Assembly (NCBI GenBank): GCA_014529385.2
Contig: CM043966.1
Location: 95,698,087 to 95,762,086, forward strand
DNA: 64,000 nt
DNA from: Adiantum capillus-veneris
Taxonomy: Eukaryota; Streptophyta; Polypodiopsida; Polypodiales; Pteridaceae
Reading direction: 5' to 3'
Numbering within the stretch: position 1 is the first letter of the stretch; every line of letters begins with the position of its first letter. Below the pieces are notes generated by a model. The model was not told the DNA's origin and made no database searches. It saw nothing but the letters and a program-made list of their open reading frames with translations. Shown here one piece after another: positions 9,490 to 20,400 of the stretch. The position numbers and the translations under genes were made by a program.

Positions 9490-10929
9490 ACCTTCTCAAG
9501 TGTAAAAATGGGTAAACAAGAAATACATGGGAAACAGAGATCCTAGAGATCATGTAGCAGCATTTGTGCGTGTAATTAGAGCGGAAGAGGTGTTAAACTT
9601 TCCTACCCAATTTGCAGGGTTTGGGCTAACCCTAGAGGATGACGCTGCTACTTGGTTCGACTCTGTGGAGCGTAGAGACTTTGAGTCTATGGAGGAGGTG
9701 TTTGACGAGTTTATCGAGGAATTCTCATAAAGGGGGATAGCTCATAATACAGTCTCACAAATCCATAAATTCAAACAGAAAGAAGGGAAATCTGTGCGAA
9801 AGGCAGTCCTACGACTAAAAAGATATGTTAAATTCTACCCTGTGGAAGAACTGCCAACTTAGTCCAGACTTATGCTTATATTTATCCAAGGACTGAGGAA
9901 TGCAGATTTCCAGAAGGACTTACATATGAAGAGGAGCACGACGTTAAATGAGTTATAACTAAGGAGGCTCTTTACCTTGTGGACAATTGTGTAGTCTACA
10001 AAGAGGGTGAGTTCAAGGATCTTGACAACAATTCATCCTCACAACAAAGTGGAAGCAAGTCTTCTAAGACAGCACCGAAAGGAGAAGTAGTTGTAAACCA
10101 GGAGCAGTTTGTAAACTAAGTGCTAAAAAAGATTAACTTGTACGCCAAACCCCAGGCTAAACAGCCCAAGTGGTGTGCTATTGAACAAAAATGGACAAAC
10201 CATGGGATGGAAGAATGTTATTATAACAAGGGATATGTGAGAGAGAGACCTTACGCTCCCCAAGCTCAGGTAGCATCTCCTCAAATTCCACCGATGCCTA
10301 GGTATCAAGCAGGCAACCTACCAGGACCTGTAGGTGTAGAAAAACCACAACCAGTGTTGGGGCAACAACCACCCCTACCAGGATTACGACCATTCGGCAT
10401 AAGATACACACCAACAATAACCCAATCAGAAGAGAAGGCTGGTGCCTATGCATGCATATTATGAAGATCCCAATGGATATGCTGCAAACCCTGCCATCCA
10501 CCGGAAGAACCCTCAACACCAGAACCATGGAGCATGATGGGAGGTGCAGGACCACCAACAGCTGCGCAGACAACAGGAGAAGGAAGATATAGCTTGGATG
10601 AACGAACATTGTTGTTCATAGCCAATGGAGGCATGGGCGGGCAGAGATATTCATACCAACAAAGAGGAGCTCAAGGAGCACCTCAACAGCCTAAGGGACC
10701 CTGCTACAAGTGTGGTGGAGACCATTGGCTAAGAGACTATCCTCATGATGAAATCATTAGAGTCAACACATATTGCACCGAGTGTGGAGTTACTCATTTG
10801 ATTCCTGATTTCCCTAAGAACCCGAGCAAAGGAGAAAAAACCACCTTGAATATGCTGGAAGCAGTGCCTTCCAGTGGAGGGTCAGAAAACGAGACAATAA
10901 TACCTATTCGGGCTTTGACACGAGCCTAA
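9490..10929 (+). pseudogene. gag: Gag capsid and zinc-knuckle remnants
   Basis: The 9527-9730 frame carries a capsid-type stretch with DPRDHVAAFVRVI, DDAATWFDSV and VFDEFIEEF, the usual spacing of plant gypsy gag. Stops interrupt the capsid after 9730. The 10534-10929 frame holds two knuckles: CYKCGGDHWLRDYP, where the last Cys is replaced by Tyr, and CTECGVTHLIPDFP, where the last Cys is Phe. The loss of both terminal Cys residues means neither knuckle could bind zinc normally. This fits a dead copy. Confidence 0.65.
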
Positions 10930-11284
10930 GCTCAAAGAATGACGAACGAACCCATAATTGAAGAGCCAAAAATCGATGCCCCAAGTTTAGAAACGAAAGA
11001 TGAGAGAAGCACTTGGAAAGCTAGAAAAGCGCGTATGAAAGCCAGGAGAGAACGAGAGAAAACGTCTCTACGAGGAGTTAAAACACACAAAGGATAGATT
11101 AGAGCGGTTAGAGGATCTAGCTAGCCTAAGCTCTCACACTGCGGCAATCATAGCACCCAAGAAAATAGCAGAACCCAAAAGTGCAGGATCAGTACTGGCA
11201 GATAAGGTAAATGAGCAGCTAGATGCAATTTTAAAAGCTCACGAAGCCAGACTAAAAAAGAACCAAACCCAAGAGCAAAGATGG
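10930..11284 (+). pseudogene. Gag-protease linker, stop-interrupted
   Basis: Lys/Arg/Glu-rich coding-like sequence (for example KARKARMKARRER) connects the zinc-knuckle frame with the protease frame. It is interrupted by stops. The composition matches the charged linker in the upstream element. No domain is recognised. Confidence 0.35.
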
Positions 11285-12424
11285 ATGACTTTTCCATATG
11301 CTGAAATAGAAAAACAGAGGTTGGAAATGTATAGAAAGATGATTGAAACAACTCAATCTTTGATAGAAAACCCACTTGGTAAACCTGCAAATTGTCATGA
11401 AGTACCAGCTCCCACCCCTATCAAACCAACTTTAGAGGAACAAGTAGAAATGAAGGAAAGAATCGTGAATGCTTATGAGTCTAAGGGAGAGCCTATCATA
11501 GTGCCAAATATAACAGATGAGGCAAGTGACGGGTTCCAACCTAAAACATTGGTAGAAATGGGTAAGGATTGTAACAGTCTAGATGATCTGTGGAAGCAAA
11601 TCCGTGAGGCCAATGAAGCTAACAGGGTGAGTTACCACAGGAACAGTACAAGAAAAGAGAAAAATGAGATCTTACCTCCTATTGAAGAATTTGAGGCAAG
11701 ATCACAAATGAACTTTGATATACATTCACAAGGGGGAGACCAGGGATCAATTAGTTCGGGGCACAGCCAACCAGACTCGCTGAAAACTCTACCCTCTTAC
11801 CTAGGAGAGTATGAAGCCAAGTCTGAGGTGAGAGCAATCCCATCTCAAAGACTTTCTTCTAACAAAGTGATGGATTCACAAGGGTTGATTGAGCTATTGT
11901 CCACCTTGGTGGCAAGCACAATCACATTAGCCGAACTCCTAAGGTTACGACCAAACATGTGGACCACAATAGGCAAATGCCTAGAAAAATTTGGAGTGAA
12001 AGATCCCACCTCGAAGCTTCAAGAAGGGATCAGAGAATTGGACAGGCCTCAACTAAACACTAGGACAATACCTTTAAACAAGGTTGGAGAGTATTGTGAA
12101 GGAGAAGATGGAAACACCACGCTACCAGTAGAATTCCAAGGAGTAGTTTCCAAAGCTATTCTTGATAGTGGAGCAGGAGTCGCTATCGCCACCAAGGAAA
12201 TCAGGAAAAAATGGGGAAAACCAGCTTTGAGAGCTACCAGAATGAAATTGCAATTTGCAGATGGGTTCATAGCGAAGCCTCTAGGACTCTTAGAAAAAGT
12301 GATTGTCACTTCGTACGGAATCGAGTATGAGCATATGTTTGCAATAGTCGATTTCAACAAAAAGAACAATTATGAGATCATCTTGGGAAGACCATTCATG
12401 CGACAATTAAAGATGGTCCAATGA
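11285..12424 (+). CDS. Protease region of gypsy polyprotein
   Basis: A 379-residue open frame. The first 270 residues are a charged, helix-rich linker. The catalytic loop ILDSGAGVAIATKE and the later NYEIILGRPFMRQLKM identify a retropepsin-like aspartic protease with the normal DSGA motif. It is collinear with, and about one third identical by eye to, the protease of the upstream element. It is cut off by a TGA a few residues after the ILGRPF motif, so the polyprotein frame is broken here. Confidence 0.75.
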   Translation: MTFPYAEIEKQRLEMYRKMIETTQSLIENPLGKPANCHEVPAPTPIKPTLEEQVEMKERIVNAYESKGEPIIVPNITDEASDGFQPKTLVEMGKDCNSLDDLWKQIREANEANRVSYHRNSTRKEKNEILPPIEEFEARSQMNFDIHSQGGDQGSISSGHSQPDSLKTLPSYLGEYEAKSEVRAIPSQRLSSNKVMDSQGLIELLSTLVASTITLAELLRLRPNMWTTIGKCLEKFGVKDPTSKLQEGIRELDRPQLNTRTIPLNKVGEYCEGEDGNTTLPVEFQGVVSKAILDSGAGVAIATKEIRKKWGKPALRATRMKLQFADGFIAKPLGLLEKVIVTSYGIEYEHMFAIVDFNKKNNYEIILGRPFMRQLKMVQ

Positions 12425-12503
12425 TTGGGCTTACGATCACATACACCTCAGACATGACGAGACAACCACCAAAATACGCATAAAAGACCATAGTTAGAAG
12501 GAT

Positions 12504-13268
12504 GTGAACCAGACACCAGTGGAAGAGTTTGATTCAGCTACATTAGCAGAGTCGGAACTGCCAGCATGGTTAGGGCAACAAAAGGAGCTATGGATGTGCG
12601 GAGTTTCACATTGTGGAAGCTTAAAAAGAGAGGAATGCGTCTTAGACAGAGCAATAAAGGACAAGGATTATATTCCGGAACCTTTTCCTGAAGATGCCTT
12701 GGAACCTCTGGAATCGGAACACATACTAGCAACATTGGATGTCTGTACCATTACAGATAGTCCAACAACAAAATTTTGCGATAAGGATGGCTATGATGTG
12801 CTACCTTATTACATGGTAAGCCTTATACCAGGAGGAGATGAGATGGTAGAACCACCAGAACAAGAAGATTTTTATAACTCCTCTGAGCATCTGGAGATAA
12901 ATAACGATGCACATAATGAGTGTTTAGACAACTCAAGTGAGGGTGGGGAAAAAACAAAGAATATCAAGTTTTATGATTTTGCCAATCAGCACCCTAGACG
13001 TCAGGAACGCTATAGGAGAAAACGAGCAGGAAACAAAGCAAGAGAGAACTTGATGCCCAGGATAAAAGATAAAACTCACTATCTAATGCTTGTAAAAACA
13101 AAGGATTGTGTAAAAGATCAATTATCAGGAATATTCTCAAAAGTTCAAAGGGAAAGAATGCGAGAGGAAATAAGACAAGTACGGAGAGCTAAAACAGAAA
13201 CAAAATCACAAAAATCTCAAAAATCAAAACAAGAAACAGGACCTAGAGTGGACCAAACTGGAGCGTAA
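12504..13268 (+). CDS. Protease-to-RT linker frame
   Basis: 254 residues that remain open but match no domain I know. Acidic in the first half, strongly basic at the end (RRKRAGNKAREN and later RRAKTETKSQKS). In plant gypsy elements such charged spacers sit between protease and RT. It probably formed part of the polyprotein before the stop at the end of the protease frame. Alternatively it is an independent ORF; nothing in the sequence decides. Confidence 0.4.
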   Translation: MNQTPVEEFDSATLAESELPAWLGQQKELWMCGVSHCGSLKREECVLDRAIKDKDYIPEPFPEDALEPLESEHILATLDVCTITDSPTTKFCDKDGYDVLPYYMVSLIPGGDEMVEPPEQEDFYNSSEHLEINNDAHNECLDNSSEGGEKTKNIKFYDFANQHPRRQERYRRKRAGNKARENLMPRIKDKTHYLMLVKTKDCVKDQLSGIFSKVQRERMREEIRQVRRAKTETKSQKSQKSKQETGPRVDQTGA

Positions 13269-13359
13269 ACAGAAATACCAAGAACTAAAACGGTCCTTAC
13301 GAGAGGTATAGACTACTGAGGGAGATAGTGATGGTAAGGGGGAGTCAGAAAATGGAAAC

Positions 13360-14551
13360 ATGAATGTACCATCACACTATCGGAAATTCACCATCCAGGA
13401 TAGAAAAATCATAATGACACCACTAGTCATGGAAAGAACAAACCAGGAATCTTATGATGCACCAGAAAATGCAAAAAGGATAGACCTCGCTGAACCAGGT
13501 GAAGAGCCTCAGCCGGTCTATATCCCAACTGATTTAGAGCCTGAAGAAGAAGAACGGCTAACACAACTTCTCAAGAAGTATAAAGATGTGTTTGCATGGT
13601 CCTACAAAGACTTCAAAGGAGTTGATCCATCGATATGCCAACATACAATTCCTTTGAAATCAGATGCCAAACCTAGCAAACAACATCCTTATACATATAA
13701 TGACACATTTTTATACGAATCGAAGAGGAGATTGACAAGCTGATGGATGTTGAATTCATCTATGAAATCGAACATACGGATTGGGTGTCACCCATTGTGG
13801 TTGTCCCCAAAAAGAACGAAAAACTGCGAGTGTGTGCAAACCTCAATAAGGTAAATGCAGCCACCATAAGGGATAATTATCCCTTGCCAATCACATAACA
13901 TGTACTTGAGAGGGTGGCCGGGAAATGGGCTTATTCCTTGTTAGATGGATTTTCAGGGTATAACCAACTGGCAATTGCAATAGAGGATCAACACAAAACA
14001 GCGTTTGCTACAGAATGGGGAATATATGCGTATAGAGTTATGTCTTTTGGCTTAACTAATGCCCCAGCTACCTTTCAAAGGTTAATGACGCATGCGTTCA
14101 AAGAATACCTGAGAATATTCTTAGAAATATACATGGATGATTTTTGTGTACACTCTCTTCTACGAGAGGAACATATTGACCATTTGCAAAAGGTATTTGA
14201 AAAATGGGGAACATATCGAATCTGTCTTAACCCAGAAAAGTGTATTTTTATGGTTATGCAAGGCCGCATCTTAGGACACATTGTCTCAAGAAATGGCATA
14301 ACCACAGACCTAGACAAAATCAAAGTCATAGTAGACCTGCCAGGCCTACTAATGCGAAACAAGTGCAATCCTTCATGGGACACTACGGATATTATCGAAG
14401 ATTCATATATATGTATGCAGTCATTGCACAGCCTCTGTATCGTTTGTTAGTCAGTTTCGACTGGACTGAGGAGTGTGAAACTTCATTCCAAAAGCTGAAG
14501 AAAAAACTTGTATCAGTACCTGTACTTAAAGCACCAAATTGAGAAAAGATA
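13360..14551 (+). pseudogene. Reverse transcriptase, frameshifted
   Basis: The N-terminal part (13360-13743) has KKYKDVFAWSYKD and HTIPLKSDAKP, typical just upstream of gypsy RT. After a frameshift near 13700-13735 the frame continues with DWVSPIVVVPKKN and RVCANLNKVNAAT, hits a TAA at 13896-13898, then resumes with YSLLDGFSGYNQLAIA, MSFGLTNAPATFQRLM and the catalytic IYMDDFCVHS. A further frameshift near 14350 joins QVQSFMGHYGYYRRFI. The YMDD residues are intact, but at least three lesions rule out a full product. The TAA may be a CAA-to-TAA transition. Confidence 0.8.
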
Positions 14552-15440
14552 TTCCGTGTTCACATTGATGCATCTGCATATGCAATCGGGAGTATTCTGG
14601 CTCAACCTGGAGACGGAACAATGGATTTTCCAGTTTGTTATGCAAGCCGATAATTAAATAGTGCAGAAAAGAAATACACAACCACCGAAAGAGAGGGGCT
14701 AGGAATGATTTGTGCTGTAAGAAATTTCGGTATTATTTGCTTGCAAACAAATTTGTGTTCTTCACAGATCATCAAGCTCTTTTGTATCTGGTTAATAAAC
14801 CATGCAATACTGGGAGAATTGTACGATGGTTTATTATATTTCTAGAGTTTGATTTCACAGTGGTAGTCAAAAAGGGTAAAACTCATCTATGGACGGATCA
14901 TCTTTCAAGGCTACACAACGGGGAAGCTCCTGACGGAGTAGATGATGACATACCAGATGCTTATCTTTTCAATATTGAAATGATACCCAAATGGTCTCAG
15001 GAAATTGTTAGCATTCTTTCCTTTGGAGGTAGGTTTGATAACATGGAAGACAGATCCAAACAACAAACAATTCGACAAACAAAAAACTTCCAGTTGATTG
15101 CAGGACGGCTGTATCATCTAGGATCGGACCAAATTCTACAATTATGTATAAATCCGGAGGAATTCGAGTGTTATCTTGAAGAAGCACATGTCCAGGATTG
15201 TGCATTTCATTGTTCAACAATGAAAACACACCAGAGACTGAAACAGTTAGGGGTTTATTGGCCAACTATGTACGCAGACACACATGCTTATGTTAACAAT
15301 TGTACTATATGTAGTGCCAACCGACCAATGGATCACGTGACATTGTTTCAGGTAAACATTGCACCTGCATGGAGTCAATACATCATTGATTTCTTAACCA
15401 CAAGGACATTCCCTGAAAACGAGCGCATGGTAGCTGGTGA
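14552..15440 (+). pseudogene. RNase H and integrase N-terminal part
   Basis: RNase H begins with FRVHIDASAYAIGSILAQ, has a TAA near 14651, then TTTEREGLGMICAV and FVFFTDHQALLYLV, ending at THLWTDHLSRL. The integrase HHCC zinc-binding module follows, with CTICSANRP at its end and YWPTM in the middle. The core domain starts with APAWSQYIIDF, aligning with the first catalytic Asp of gypsy integrases, and then stops resembling integrase. The second Asp and the Glu are absent, so strand transfer is impossible. Confidence 0.75.
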
Positions 15441-16720
15441 TGAGAATCTAGATTCTCCCATCTTTTTGAGTGACATGGTGAAGGTGTCAAAGAAGCGCAA
15501 TAAAAATAGCGATGGTAAGTGGTAATGGTATTGGATTTGTTAACTTCTAGGCAATGTCTGCATGGGGCTGATGTGTTGTTTTATGACATAGGTGGACCTT
15601 CCAAAAAGAATAGACCTTCGGAGTCCACACGTTCAAAGCAGCATGATTAGCATGCACATGGAGATATGGGAGAGAGGGAAGCACCCAGATCACCTCCTGC
15701 CGTGAAGAAGACTCCCACAAAGAGTACTCCCCTCCGCAATCCTTCTAATTTTTCCCACCCCCCCAAGCCTCGAGTTTGTAAGAAATTGTGACTCTTCAAT
15801 TGTAATACAAGAATCTATGATTCTTGATTTTGAATGCAAAAAAAGCTTTTTTGTCGATCTCTAGATTTTTGTCGCTTTTATGTTTCATAAGCGCAGTGTC
15901 TATGTTTTTGCCGCTTTTATGTCAAATATTGCCTCGTGTTTATTTTTCAATGTTGAATGCTATCTTTTACAGAACCTCCAAAGGAAAAGGGGACCCTCAA
16001 GCTTCCCGCAGAGAAAATCATCATCATCAAAGATCCCCCAAAGTACATTCCCCCAGCTATCTCCTCCTTGCCATATGATGATCCAACCTGACCAACCCTC
16101 GTATTAGATCTTAATGGTGTAATTTTGTCTTACATGTACACCTGATCAGTATGACCCTTCGTATGTTCCCGATATTGAGGCTACATCATTTATCAAGCAT
16201 GAGGAGGCAGATGGCAGGTACCGATTTGTTCCAAAAGATGCACAGGATTTTATTGCATGGGCCGTGACATGGGAAAATGTCTACATATGGAGCTGTACAA
16301 TGCTCAGCAGAGTGGGATGAAGAATTCAAAGATGTCTTCCCAATGTTCACAATTATATTAGTGGATGGGCTGGACAACAGTTATGTGACGTCGACAGTTA
16401 CTGTTTTGGTGGTGGGAGACCATCATTTTTCAAGGTATTGCAGAATTTTTTGGCGAAGTTGCAGTGGTATGATACCTGCAATGTCCTTTTCATTGAAAAC
16501 AGTTCCTATAAATTTCATTATAATCCCCGTGGTACTTACATCATAGTGCCTGGTATTAAGCACTGCTCCAGCCAATACTTGTCAAAAGATCTAAAGGCCT
16601 GGCTAGAAGGGTGACAACATGCTACAGATGGTCATGCCTTGGCGGACACAGTCAGTAAATCATTAGCTACCGATGACGACAAGTATGTATTCACAGCAAT
16701 TGAAAGGGTTTAAAAAGACA
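15400..16720 (+). pseudogene. NIF/FCP1-like HAD phosphatase gene fragment
   Basis: Translation by pieces gives hallmarks of the plant NLI-interacting-factor/FCP1-like HAD family. These are TLVLDLNGVIL (about 16097-16129, the nucleophile loop in its plant D-x-N variant), NVYIWSCTML (about 16270-16299), and FFKVLQNFLAKLQWYDTC followed by NVLFIENSSYKFHYNP (about 16424-16526). Family enzymes remove phosphate from proteins, but the DLNG variant lacks the second Asp and may not be catalytic. An intron-like gtaagt...acatag (15515-15591) and another ending ttttacag near 15971 separate exon-like pieces. TGA codons at 16088-16090, 16318-16320 and 16612-16614 and a frameshift near 16130-16141 kill the frame. 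It follows the truncated integrase without an LTR between them. Confidence 0.7.
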
Positions 16721-17099
16721 TCGTATGATGCGTACTTATGTGGGCTGTAGCTCATGCCCACAGAGTGCAATCGACGATGATGCCCCTTGCTTTTTTATAG
16801 ATGACGGATCCTTTATGTACCTTTTGTAACTAAAGTAAACCCGGGGTAGAACCTTGTATATTTATATGCTACTTTCCATGTGGAAACCAATTTTTTGGCT
16901 TAATTTTGATTTCCATTGTAGCTCATGTAATGAATTGATGTCAAATTGATGAAGATGTAATATATTCCTTTTGGTTGGATGTGTTGTCTTTGTGTCCCAG
17001 CATTGAAGTGTTATTTTTCTTATTCAAGTAGTTTAAGACTGCTAAAGTGTCCCAGCATTGAAGTTTTATTTTTTTGATTCTGTTATTGTTTCCCAATTT
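16721..17099. other. Gene-free flank of phosphatase pseudogene
   Basis: AT-rich sequence with no ORF. It has a possible acceptor (gcttttttatag at about 16788-16799) and a long T-rich tail, as expected for the 3' end of the pseudogene. A short motif, CCCAGCATTGAAG, appears twice (about 16997 and 17049) and again in altered form near 22898, so this flank already belongs to the repeat array that follows. Confidence 0.45.
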
Positions 17100-17178
17100 A
17101 AGACAATTTCCTATAGAAACTACCTATAAGGTACTTTGGGTTGGCATACAAAAACTTAACAGATTGTTATATAGAGAA
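17100..17178. repeat. Tandem repeat array, left part
   Basis: Contains the array core TACCTATAAGGTACTTTGGG at 17121-17140 followed by TTGGCATACAAAAACTT. The same unit resumes at 22370 on the other side of the copia insertion, which shows that the array existed before the insertion. Confidence 0.75.
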
Positions 17179-17403
17179 TGTTGGAATTAGGGTTGCAGAG
17201 AAACACACACAGCTTGGAGAAGACGAAGGAAGCTCAAGGCACACAATAGAGAGTGTTACTTAGTGTGCAATGGAAAGATAGTTAGCCCTAGAGTGATGGG
17301 CGTATATAAAATGCACGGGGGAAAAAACCTCCTAAAGAGGGAAAAAATGCCCCGGCGGTCCTAGTGTGTTCACACACATCACTACCACATGTATATGGTA
17401 ACA
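17179..17403 (-). repeat. 3' LTR of copia element
   Basis: 225 bp, TG...CA ends, on the minus strand. Contains the TATA-like TATATACGCC region (minus-strand sense) near 17300-17309. The single mismatch with the other LTR falls beside this box. Confidence 0.95.
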
Positions 17404-17420
17404 AATCCCCCCTGGAGTGA
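17404..17420 (-). promoter_or_regulatory. Polypurine tract of copia element
   Basis: Minus-strand sense CTCCAGGGGGGATT ends directly at the 3' LTR. This is the expected primer for plus-strand synthesis. Confidence 0.85.
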
Positions 17421-17478
17421 TGCGGTGAACGAGAGTTGGCACATGAGTAAAGGGAAGTGCCATGCCCTGAGGACAGGA

Positions 17479-20400
17479 TCAGTCCACAAAGGGGAGTAAG
17501 CCCAAAGCTTTGCGGAAAGCTTCAAGCTTCTCACGAGACAATGCCTTTGTGAAACGATCTGCAAGGTTGTCCTGTGTTGGCACATAAGCCAAGCTGATCT
17601 CTCCTGCTGAGAGCCTCTCCCTGACATAGTGGTAATGCACCTCAATGTGCTTTGTGCGAGCATGAAAAACTGGGTTCCTCGCAACTGCCAATGCGCTCTG
17701 ACTGTCAGTGTAGATAGTGTTGGCAGTGTCCTGTCCAACACCCAAGTCATCCATAAGGCGTCTGAGCCATACACACTCAACCGTAGCTGTGAAGACTGCC
17801 CTGTACTCAGCCTCACAACTCGAAGTGGCCACAGTAGGTTGCTTCTTGCTCAACCATGATATACATGAACTGCCAAGCATGAAACAAAAACCACTTGTGG
17901 ACACTCGCGTGTCAAAACAACCAGCCCAATCTGAGTTCGAAAAAGCATGTAAGTCTGGCGGCAATGATCCCCCCTTGGGATAAAACAAGCCAAGATGTAA
18001 AGTGCCACTAAGGTAGCGGAAAATCCTCTTGACAGCCTGCCAATGCTTAGACCCTGGGCTATGCATAAATCTGCTGACCTGCGAGACTGCAAACTGAATA
18101 TCTGGCCTCGTGTTGCATACATAAATGAGGTAGCCAACAGCAGTTTGGTAAAGAGTGACATCAGCAGGATCGCCAGCATCATGTAGACTCAACTTCAAAC
18201 CTGTTTCCATGGGAGTGGCAATAGGTTTGCAATCCTCAAGTCCAAACTTACATAGCAATGTCTCTATGTAACTTTTCTGACACAAGGCAATACCACCATC
18301 ACACTGCTTAAACTGTATACCCAAGTAATGATGCAACAGCCCCAAATCTTTCATCTTGAAAGTAGCATTCAAATCAGCCTTAAATTCAGCAATATGTCTC
18401 TCATTTGGTCCAGTGATCAGCAAATCATCAACATAAAGAACCACAATGAGAAATACATCATCCTCACGCTTTACATACAATGTGCTTTCTGTTGGACTGT
18501 TACGAAAGCCTCGTTTAACCAAATGAGTGTCAGCTTTCTCATACCAAGCACGAGGAGATTGCTTCAACCCATACAAAGCCTTCTTACATTTGCACACTTT
18601 GTCCTCTTGTCCTTTTATGACAAAACCGCGAGGCTGCGTTACGTAAACTTCCTCAAATATGTCACCATTCAAGAAAGCAGTAACAATGTCTGATTGATGT
18701 ACATCCCAACCAAAATGAGCTGCCAATGCACATAGAAAACGCACAGTAGTCATACGACAAGTGGGAGCAAAAGTCTCTTCATAATCTATGCCTTTTTGTT
18801 GTGCATAACCCTTTGCAACAAGTCGAGCCTTATGGCGATCGATCTCACCATCCGGCTTGCGTTTCAACTTGTAAACCCACATCGTACCAATGGCCTTTTT
18901 GCCAGGAGGCAAATCACATAAAGTCCATGTGTCATTCTCTATAAGTGCATCATATTCTGATTTCATGGCAGCAATCCAATTTTCTGAATTCTGTGCTTCA
19001 TCAAAAGACAGAGGCTCCTCAACATCATGTAAACTAGACACAGCCAAAGCATAACAATCTGATGCATAAGATGCATGGCGAGAGCCTGAACGAGTACGAC
19101 TAGATAAAGGTGCATCCAATTTACTGTCACGCAAAGTGTGCACCAGCCATTTTGGCATACCTCTAGCCTGCTCATTTTCAGCCCTTTCCTCATCAAGTAC
19201 ATCATGTACATCTGCATCAGTAATAGGCTGTTCTAAAACATTTTCAGAAACCCCCATAGGCTGTACATTTGCCTCATTGGAACTTACATTCGTATTTCCA
19301 CCACTGAAAAGAGGCAACAAAGTGTCATAAATGTCCTGTGAGCTTACATTACTGTCTCTAGTACATGACAGCAAGGGCTGAACAGAGTCTTCCACAAACA
19401 CTACATCCCGTGAAACCAGAATAAGTTTTGTTTGTGGATGATACAACCTGTAACCTTTGCTTTCAGCACTATAACCAACAAAAATACATTTGACAGCCTT
19501 ATCATCCAATTTTCTGCGTTGCACTTGTGGCACCAAAGCATATGCCAAACAGCCAAAAACACGCATGTGCTCAATAGAAGGTTTTCTATCATGCCATGCT
19601 TCATATGGAGTAATAGACTGCAAAGCTTTCGTAGGACACCTGTTAAGTACATAAGTGGCACACATGATGGCCTCAAGCCAAAAAGAATGCGGCAAAGCTT
19701 GACTTTTGACCATACATCGTGCCATTTCCGTTAGTGACCTGTTTTTCCTCTCAGCAACACCATTTTGCTGAGGTGTATAAGGCACTGTACATTGGTGTTT
19801 TATCCCACGACTAGCCAGAAATGCATTAAATTCATGAGACATATACTCCCCCCCTCGATCGGAACGGAGGGTGCCCATAGTACATTTTGAGAAATTTTCA
19901 GCCATAGCCAAAAATTGTTTGAAGCACATAAAAACTTCGGACTTCGCTTTAAGCGGAAATACCCATGCATGCCTGGAGTAATCATCAATGAAAGTCATGA
20001 AGTACAGGTAATTGCCCAAGGACGGAGTTTGCATGGGCCCACAAACATCACTATGCACAAGCTGCAACCTGCATGTGGCCCTAACTGAACCATCCTTTGG
20101 AAACTTAGAACGCTGCATTTTACCCAGAATACAGCCTTCACAAACATGTTTGACAGGTGCTTCAAGAGGCGGCAAAGAAGCAACCATATCAGATTTCTGC
20201 AAACGCAGCAAACTGGCAAAATTCAGATGACCAAAACGTGCATGCCAAAGTTTTGCATCTGAAATAGCCCTTGAATCTGCAACAGCATTTGCAAAATTTT
20301 GTCCACACTTGTCATATAAAGTGAGCTTATACAGCCCACTGCACAAAAGCCCAGATGCAACAATTTCATCACCAAAACTGAGATCATGAACTGTACATCT

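Larger units (their letters stand above)
8181..15440 (+). mobile_element. Decayed Ty3/gypsy element, truncated in integrase
   Basis: Order of domains: unassigned N-terminal module, gag, zinc knuckle, protease, RT, RNase H, integrase zinc-binding domain. This gag-PR-RT-RH-IN order is that of Ty3/gypsy. The frame is broken by several stops and shifts. The integrase core is cut off just after its first catalytic Asp region (AWSQYIIDF, about 15370-15396), and phosphatase-gene sequence follows. No right LTR was found. Confidence 0.75.

Noticed and set aside
14989-15440. Apparent duplicate P-x-WSQ motif (IPKWSQEIV and APAWSQYII) suggesting a duplicated linker
   Set aside because: The second fits the start of the integrase core with its first Asp (W...-DF), so a duplication is not required.
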